From: Corinectria fuckeliana | Taxonomy: Eukaryota; Ascomycota; Sordariomycetes; Hypocreales; Nectriaceae | Assembly (NCBI GenBank): GCA_019137255.1 | Contig: WPDH01000136.1 | Coordinates: forward strand, 1-64,000 | Direction: 5' to 3' | DNA: 64,000 nt | In this document: piece after piece, positions 57,466-64,000 of the stretch | How the letters are laid out: the number at the start of each line of letters is the position of its first letter | Position numbering within the stretch: position 1 is the stretch's first letter | Notes under the pieces: model-generated | What the model was told of the DNA's origin: nothing | What the model saw: the letters and a program-made list of their open reading frames with translations, nothing else | Database searches by the model: none | Program-made: the position numbers and the translations under genes

Positions 57466-58348
57466 CTCTTTGTCATGAAATCCCTTTGCAACTTCTCTCC
57501 TCAAGCTGCAACGCAGCTCCGGTTCGCCGTCTTTCTAGGCAACGAGTATAACAGTATCCTGAGCATGTCAGGTCTGCAAAGCTAATTGCGTCAATGTAGC
57601 GAGACTGACCTTATACCCGAGGTCCTTGCCTGTTCCTCTTCGACTAGAGCCCTCGCTGACCTCGACCAGTCTGGCTGGAGTGATGACGTGGCACTTCGGC
57701 TTGCCGCTGATGAGCACTCGATATCCCTCGTGGATATGCTCGTGACCGTCACTCTGCCAAAGCTGTCTTTCCATGTACATGTAATCTCAACTGTGAGAAA
57801 GGTCTTCTTGCGAGTGGCTGTGGAAAGGTCGAGTTTCTCCTTCAGGGGGGGGACCTTTGATATACTACTTTCCGTCAGTGGCAAGGCACAATGTCTTCGG
57901 GGAGCGCACTGCACGTACATTGGTGATGGAATCCGTAAGATTCCTTGAGATCCTAGCTTTGGAGTTGTCGATGTTCCAACCGGAAACGAAGCATCGAAAG
58001 TAGTTCCGCACGGTCTGAATCGTTGGCTTCCCATTTAGGTCGAGCACACCTTTGATGGATTTGACTATGAGCTCTTCAAAGCGCTTCGGAGTCTTCAATA
58101 TGTGCGGCTTGGCTTCTGAGTGAGTATTCGTGTACCTGTTCGTGAGTCCGTCAGCTCAACTCGCGTAAAGATCTCTTTGTGCCTGCGACTTACTCAACCC
58201 ACAGCTCCATTTGCACATGATACTTCCCTTTGGTATATCCCAACACTTCTCTTGGGACAGGAGCATCGGTAATAGCCATCTCATCATCGTTGTACCCGTT
58301 CTCCTCTGCAAGCCTCTGCCTATCCTCCGTAGTCCTCTTCTCACCCAT
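57466..58348 (-). pseudogene. DUF3435-like protein (tyrosine-recombinase/Starship captain type), truncated
   Basis: From ATG at 58348: MGEKRTTEDRQRLAEENGYN, PREVLGYTKGKYHVQMELWV, an intron (GTAAGT...ACAG), LKTPKRFEELIVKSIKGVLD, LNGKPTIQTVRNYFRCFVSG, a second intron (GTACGT...AAAG), LKEKLDLSTATRKKTFLTVE, a one-base frame change, YMERQLWQSDGHEHIHEGYR, VLISGKPKCHVITPARLVEV, SEGSSRRGTGKDLGYK, a third intron, and DGEPELRCSLRREVAKGFHD up to 57466. This is the N-terminal and middle part of fungal DUF3435-type proteins as I know them. The C-terminal half with the R-H-x-x-Y recombinase residues is absent, so the family call is by resemblance only. The frameshift and truncation make it dead. Confidence 0.55.
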
Positions 58349-58663
58349 CTTCGTCGGCAAGACAGAGACAATGACTAGATCAAACCGATGTAGAAGACGC
58401 TGCCGAACTCCGACGTACAGGACTTATGGAAAAAACCGAGAGGCCAAGCCCAAGTAGCTAGGTGAGTTGAGAAGCGGTCGTAACTGGGGGGAATCGTCCG
58501 CACAGCAACAGTGGCTGAGGGGCAGTGAATGGTAAGAGAAGTGAGATAGAACACAGTGAAAGGAGTACAGAAGCTGGGAGAGGGAAGAGGGCGACGTTGT
58601 GGTTAAACACACCTAAGAGCTCTGGCGCGGGCGGAAAGGGGAGGACGGAAACGGACCCCTTTC
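58349..58663. other. No supported gene
   Basis: Short spacer between the captain-like relic and the beta-propeller pseudogene; both lie on the minus strand. Open frames here lack motifs. Confidence 0.4.
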
Positions 58664-61399
58664 CTACACCCAACACCAGGCGCATGTCTCTGCGTACGCA
58701 AGAGCGTAGAAGCAGAGAGCATCACCCGCTTCTCTAAACCCTTCCTGATGCGTTCCATGAGCCATGCTAAGCTGACCCTGAGTTGCACCTGAGTAAAGGG
58801 GCGAAGGGTGGTGTGTAGGGTCATGGTGGGCGGAGGGCGGAGGGCAACTCTCAGGGCGCACAACAGGCAGTGCACCGACCGATACCGTGATGCCAACAGT
58901 GCCGTTGCCACCAGTAGACACAAATGTCACCCAGCCTTGATAAGTACCAGCTCTTGTCGGGCCACGTCGGGGGTCGACAGAGTTCCGCACGGGAGAAACA
59001 ATTGTCAGAAGCGTCGAGCTGGATGTCACAGCCGTGGCCGTGTTCCCGCTCACGCTGCTAGGTATCCTCTGCAGGGTGAGCTTGCCAAACTTCCAATCTC
59101 CAGAGCCGCTCCAGGTGCTGAAGCCAGTAGTCGCGCCATCTGTCGAATACAGGACGCTCGTAATATCGAGGCTGGAACTGCCGTCCCTGTTCAGGAGAAT
59201 AGTCTCGCCAGCGGGGTCCTGCCCAGCGAGAACTCCGGAGAACGACATGGACTTGGGGCTGACGGTCAACAGAGCACCGGAACTCTGTCCTATACCGGTA
59301 AGTCTGACGTTGGCAGACTTGCTGTAGCTGTCATTCGTTGCCGCTGTGGCTTTCACGACGATGTTTCCTGCCTGTCTACCAACACTCTTGGGCGCGAACT
59401 CTGCCTTCAGGGGGAAGATGTCTCCCTGCTTCAAGGCGAGTGGCACAGAAGGCAGCCCAGAGACGGAGTAGTTGGTGTCGTCTTCGAGGCCATCGGCCGT
59501 GATGGACACATCCAGCAGAGCCTTGCAGGTGATTGTTTTCTCGCTGCTAGTTACGGAGACATCGACGCTCCCAAAGTCAATGGGGGAAGGCAGTTCAGGG
59601 CGACTTTTTCAAGGAGCCGTATCCGTAAATAGCGCCCTGGATGGTGCCGGTGTAAACGATGCCGTCGTGAAGACTTGGCGAGTGAACTTGGTGATTCCAG
59701 GGCTGGTAAACGACCTCAGCACTACCATACTGCCGTCCTTGGGGATTGCTTTGTAAATCTTGAAGTTGGTGCCTTGGACGTCTGTTGTCCAGACAAGCCC
59801 GGTACCCTCCTGGCCGTTCAGCGACGTGACAGTACCATGGCCGACTCCTAGGATGTAGGCGCTGCTGGTGGGACTATCGGCGACCTTTGTGAAATACGGC
59901 ACACCGTTGGTGCAGGGGAACTTGAAGACGTGAGTTGGGTATCGAATGACTAGCACAGAGTTGGTGGGTTAGCCGTTGTATACTCTGTGCAGGGCTCTAG
60001 GCTTGCACGTACCATTGATGTAGATGTAACCACCTTCTAGAGGGTAAACCATAAACTGAGTTCTCGTTCTGGTACACCTGGATCACCTTGTCCTTGTTAT
60101 CATCTCCATTGCGGTAGCCCCCAAGGTTGTCCAGGTGGATCCAATAGGTTTTGCGTGACGACTCCCATCCGCTTCACGTCCGCACGAGAACTGATCGGGC
60201 AGCATCTCGAGCGGATTGGTTCCGGGATCTTTGTCGCCGCCGTCAAGCTCCTGTTTCTCATACGGCATGAAGAAGTCGACTATCAGAGACTGCCATCCGA
60301 GTTGATAGTCATGTGCACGGCGGCTTCTTCCAGTGGGGGTGGGGTCAAAGCCGTTGACAGGAATCGTAGAGAGCTGAGAGGCATAGCCGTTTCCTGTGGC
60401 AAAGAACATAGAGCCTGCATCGTCCGAGGACAACCCTCCTCCTGGCATCCAGATTCCGCCTCTCTTGGCGTCGGCTGGCACGCCCTTTCCTTCTGTTGCC
60501 CACTTCTCAACACTGCTGCCATTTGACTTTCCGATGACAATGATCCAGCCGGTGAAGTTGTACTGGACGTAGTGTGAGGGACATTCCGCATAGATGTACT
60601 TGTCGGTATTGCACCACCCTCAATCCGTCGAGTGGTATCAGTCCTTTCAGTCTGCCATTCCTGTTGTCTCTTTGCATGGCTAGCGGAGCAGCCCTGGGCG
60701 CTAGTGGTGGATGCCGCTGGTAAACAAACGCAGCGATGAGGCCCTCCAAGTTGACAGGGAAGCCGGGCCTTTCGGACAAATCGTTGACGTCCAAGGTATG
60801 GAAATAGTACCGGCCATCCGGTCTTCCCTGGGCCACGAGACCGACCACGAGACCAGCATCTGATTGAGGTGTGTCTTCGAAGTCAAGTACAGGGTATCCG
60901 TGGCGGGATCGATGACGCCCGTTGCGGTAACACCAATGCACGGGTTGATGTCGACGCACCGATCCAGGTCAGCCGTGAGGAAAGGAATGTGTAGACTCAG
61001 GGAAGCGACGATTTCTCCTGTCTTGGCGTGCATCTTGTAGACGTTGGTCTGGCTCGTGGCCCAGTAGACGTACTGCGTCGTGCTCCTTGAGGGGTGTAGA
61101 CGAGGGGCTGTGAGAAGATATGCTTGGCAGCGCCGACTTAAGTTTCAGGAAGAGGTGTTTCGAACAGTTTGTCGAACTGGGAGCTGCCGACAATCGCAGG
61201 GTTCATGTTGTGGTTGCTGGAGAAGATGGTGTTAGCCTCAGAGATGAAAACAGGGAAGAACTGCGCCAAGACCTTTTTCTACTCACGTCTGTTATCCGGC
61301 ACGCGTGTTGTCCCCTCTCCATGTAATGGTATTCGTGGAGGAAAGGCCGTCGGCTAGGCTAGCGACAGCCGAGGCCAACAGTGTAGTCAACAGATTCAT
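58664..61399 (-). pseudogene. Secreted beta-propeller/HYDIN-like protein, degraded and truncated
   Basis: ATG at 61399 begins a signal peptide (MNLLTTLLASAVASLADGLS), then TNTITWRGDNTRAG. Segments follow in order on changing frames: NHNMNPAIVGSSQFDKLFET, AAKHIFSQPLVYTPQG, YKMHAKTGEIVASLSLHIPF, YYFHTLDVNDLSERPGFPVN, GGIWMPGGGLSSDDAGSMFF, DFFMPYEKQELDGGDKDPGT, GVGHGTVTSLNGQEGTGLVW and VLRSFTSPGITKFTRQVF. Ig-like repeats then follow (YSVSGLPSVPLALKQGDIF, LLTVSPKSMSFSGVLAGQDP). Known fungal relatives, as I recall them, end in a WSC carbohydrate-binding domain, absent here. TAA replaces the expected Tyr at two places (after RAG and after LPET), and there are several frameshifts. Probably a former cell-surface or secreted protein. 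Confidence 0.65.
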
Positions 61400-62794
61400 T
61401 GCTGCAACCAACAAGAACCGTTGGGCTGGTGGGCAACGTTGGCGGGCGACAATATCCAGACACTCTGAGGGTCCCCAGGGCATCTTGTGGCTTCCTCGAG
61501 TCCGCACGAGTGGAGTGGGCTCGATGCCAAGCCCAAGAACAAGAGTCCAGAACTTCAGTTTCGCCATTGTCGTCTCTTGGAGCGGGTTTGGCGGGTATGA
61601 CCCATAGGTCGGGGGCAGTGCACGATGCCTTTTGCCGGCAATAGGCCAACTGCACTGTCGCCGAGTACAAAGATATCTCTGCAGCGTTAGCCTCTCGAGC
61701 GAGTTGTTTGAGCTGGGTAACGAACAAGCCATGAGGCCATCGCATTCCCAATCCTTGGTAGTCCCCGCAGACACCTTGCCAGTTTCGATCTAGGCGGTTC
61801 AAAAGACGATGGATGCAGACGCCACGGCGACGGAAACAACAAATCGGATAGAGGTTCGAGGCCACATGGAGGTTAGGCGTGGCAACTAGCCGCGAGGGTT
61901 GTGGTCCGGCGGAAGCATAGCGCGTCCGGATTCGGTTTTGTCGTAGATTGAGATGCGGGATTGTTGCAGACTCTTTGGAATGTGGAATGTGATGTGCAGG
62001 ATGGGTCGAGGTCGTTATATTTCAGCAGCAGCCTGTTTGTGTTCTGCTGACAGCCGACCCTTTCTCGTGTCTCCAAGGCCTTAGCTGCACAGCTGCGATG
62101 GCCTGAGGCCTACACCTCGCCCCCCCAGCAGATAATTGTCTTACAGCCACCTCCTTCCCCTGCTGCAGCCGTCCACTACCCACAGCCCCGAGACGATAGG
62201 TTAGAAGGAACCGCCGTCTTCAAAAGATAACTCTTGGTACGTTATGGCTTTATGGTTACGCAGGAGGACTACAGAGTGAGTGACCAAGGGACTGCTCGAC
62301 GCCCACAAACTCAACGGCTAGCACGTATGGAACTGTTTCCTAGTCTCTCTGAATGAACCCAGCGCAGAATATCCGAGACCTGAAATAAATGCGCAAGGTA
62401 GATTATTGTCTCGGGAGCATCTGGGAACTTTGTTTGCATAGCAAACCAGCCGCAATCAATCCACGGTCGTAGACAAGAGTTCGGAAACGAATGGATTTCG
62501 CGCATCAGTTAGCTACTCGTCACTAATAGCACGGGCAGTACCCCGACGTGTATGGCGCCCGGGGATGCTGAGGTGGCTTACTTTGGGTACGGCCGGAAGA
62601 TGGCGGCTAGGGTTAGTCGCCCCTTTCAAGTTCAAGAAACCAAAAATGTACCAAGATTTTCTTACTGGATTTATAGTACCCCTGTACTCACGTTGTGATG
62701 GCAAAGGAGTGAAGGGAAACTTCAAGTGTTCATGGTGCGATGGTACTAGAGAGGAGCCACAGCACACCCCTCTACAGTAGGACAGTAGGTACCG
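61400..62794. other. No supported gene
   Basis: The promoter side of the beta-propeller relic lies at the left. Open frames are short and without motifs on either strand. Confidence 0.4.
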
Positions 62795-62992
62795 CGACTG
62801 TCACATTTCGGGATCATAATCACTATTCCGAACCTTCTAGATCATCGTCACAGGCAGCAGACTTCTTCAGCCTTCTACAGATTTCCTAGGAGCCCAAAAT
62901 AAATGTATTTAGATCCCCAATTCTTCCCTCTTTTAGCTAGGAAATCAAGAGCTTTTCACATCTCAATTCAACCTCTAGTTTGCAACAGCAAC
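62795..62992 (+). repeat. Dispersed 280-bp element, copy C (internally deleted)
   Basis: Matches copy A in both ends (gtcacatttcgggatcataa; cctcttttagctaggaaatc) but lacks the middle segment around the tgatcatcaacttcac word. More diverged than A and B are from each other. Confidence 0.75.
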
Positions 62993-63725
62993 GATGGGCA
63001 TCCCACCATTTGACAAAATCGCTAGCGATGACAGCCACACCAATGACCAACGAGAACCAGCACGCTTGCATTTTACCCGAGTTCGTGGAATTAATCGCTG
63101 GACAAACGAGAACCCGCCGATCAGCTTTTCATCCAAGAGCTGAGCCTTGCGGGCACAGCGACATAACTCCCCCACTACGGTCGCACATTAGGCACGGTCC
63201 GCCAACTGACTGTCTAATAATTAACAATCTTATAGTGGGTAGCCCTATAATTTAGGGGGCTATAGGGGGGTATGAGGGGTAGTGAAGTGTGATTTTTGGA
63301 TTTTTGGATTTTTAGTTTTTGCACGATGGCAGACCGTGCCTAGTGCACTTCTGCCCGGTATCATCGGTCTGAGACCAGCCTGGCATACGGCCGTCATGCA
63401 ACAAGCAGTGCAATGCGATTCCGCCTTCGCCCATCTGTGGACTTGGAAGATAAGGCTGCACGCTAGGTTTACTATAAATACAAAGGCGCGTTGTCACCGA
63501 TCATAGCTTCTTCATCGCTCTAACTATCTATACCTGCTGCAAAAGAGTCTTGTCGGCTTCTATGATTGCTGGGCCGTTATGGTGCATGCTTCTTCTTCCT
63601 TGGACATTGAGCTATATGCTGCCAGTATAATATCAACGATTTGTTCCCGAGTCAGCTGCAGAATCGACCTCGAGCTTCCGCACCCCAATTACCCGTCAAA
63701 GAGACTGCCCAAGACAAACGTGCTT
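62993..63725. other. No supported gene
   Basis: Contains a G/T-rich stretch with repeated tttttggatttttgga near 63291-63318. No coding signal. Confidence 0.4.
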
Positions 63726-64000
63726 TTAGCTAGCGGCCAAGCCGGCCTGCAAAGATTGAAGCTCGCGAGCGTAGGCGTCCTTCCCCTTTCGACCTCCGAC
63801 GTTGGAGCTGACAGGCTTGAGAGGCTGCTGGCGTGGACGAAGCTCCGCTCGCTCAAAATCTACAATCATCGACTTGCCAGTACGTGCGTCGTAGAGGACA
63901 TGGCGTGGCTCTGCGTCGTGGTGGAGGACACCGCACTTGTGCAATTCGCCCAAACCAGTCATGAGGTCGCCCATTACGCCTGCCTTGACCTATTTCCCGT
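63726..64000 (-). pseudogene. Kinase-like C-terminal part of a PD-(D/E)XK-kinase family copy (runs off the window)
   Basis: Reads VMGDLMTGLGELHKCGVLHH, DAEPRHVLYDARTG (catalytic loop HHDAEPRH; the usual Asn is His), KSMIVDFERAELRPRQQPLK, then a basic tail (GRKGKDAYARELQSLQ) ending at 63726. A TAG sits in frame at about 63992, just before VKAGVMGD, where CAG would fit. The rest of the gene lies beyond the right edge. Loss of the catalytic-loop Asn, which normally helps bind metal, together with the stop suggests decay. Confidence 0.6.

Noticed and set aside
1..64000. tRNA, rRNA or CRISPR features
   Set aside because: No tRNA B-box (GGTTCGANTCC) context or rRNA-like conserved stretch was noticed, and the tandem arrays lack the spaced identical repeats of CRISPR; a covariance-model search would be decisive.

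Overview
The window is nuclear DNA of a filamentous ascomycete (Pezizomycotina, probably a Sordariomycete; Hypocreales is my guess from family resemblance only). The evidence is short GT-AG introns of 50-85 bp with CTAAC/CTGAC branch sites, fungal-only families (fungal HNH proteins, DUF3723, DUF3435-like, PD-(D/E)XK-kinase fusions, fungal PD-(D/E)XK proteins), and a 2.7 kb AT-rich block with the C-to-T/G-to-A decay expected of repeat-induced point mutation (RIP). The region is gene-poor and rich in broken genes and minisatellites, as in a subtelomeric or other fast-evolving compartment.

Layout. 1-2740: AT-rich, RIP-degraded DNA in which a LINE (Tad-like) ORF1 with a CCHC zinc knuckle is still readable. 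3.5-12.5 kb: a graveyard of broken genes, including gamma-glutamyltransferase split by an apparent 6.4 kb inversion, a maleylacetate reductase fragment, a DUF3723 protein, a chromodomain protein, two PD-(D/E)XK-kinase relics and a DEDDh exonuclease relic. 12.6-16.8 kb: two fungal HNH endonuclease genes (one intact, one broken) between inverted arrays of about 150-170 bp GC/TA-rich repeats. 18-22.7 kb: an ABCC-type ABC transporter with one premature stop. 24.2-26.3 kb: a coiled-coil protein. 28.6-29.3 kb: an ERG27-like pseudogene. 31.5-32.9 kb: an F-box-like protein. 36.8-38.3 kb: a protein with a repeat-encoded tail. 41.2-41.6 kb: a Tc1/mariner relic. 42.8-45.0 kb: the only intact PD-(D/E)XK-kinase gene, lying between two minisatellites. 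50.2-51.6 kb: a fungal PD-(D/E)XK-type protein. 52.6-55.1 kb: amidophosphoribosyltransferase (ADE4) with 13 exons. 56.0-57.5 kb: an inverted repeat pair enclosing a uracil phosphoribosyltransferase fragment. 57.5-58.3 kb: a DUF3435-like (tyrosine recombinase/Starship captain type) gene cut short by that repeat. 58.7-61.4 kb: a secreted beta-propeller pseudogene. The right edge holds another kinase-family relic.

How the parts relate. Only ADE4 is a clear housekeeping gene (first step of purine synthesis). The other intact genes are fungal-specific and of unknown role. DUF3723 and DUF3435-like genes are typical of Starship giant transposons, and the nuclease-kinase fusions belong to fast-evolving effector/conflict-type families, so much of the window looks like decayed mobile-element cargo. 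Exon junctions given here were worked out by hand from splice signals and reading-frame phase. Family names come from motif recognition without a database search.
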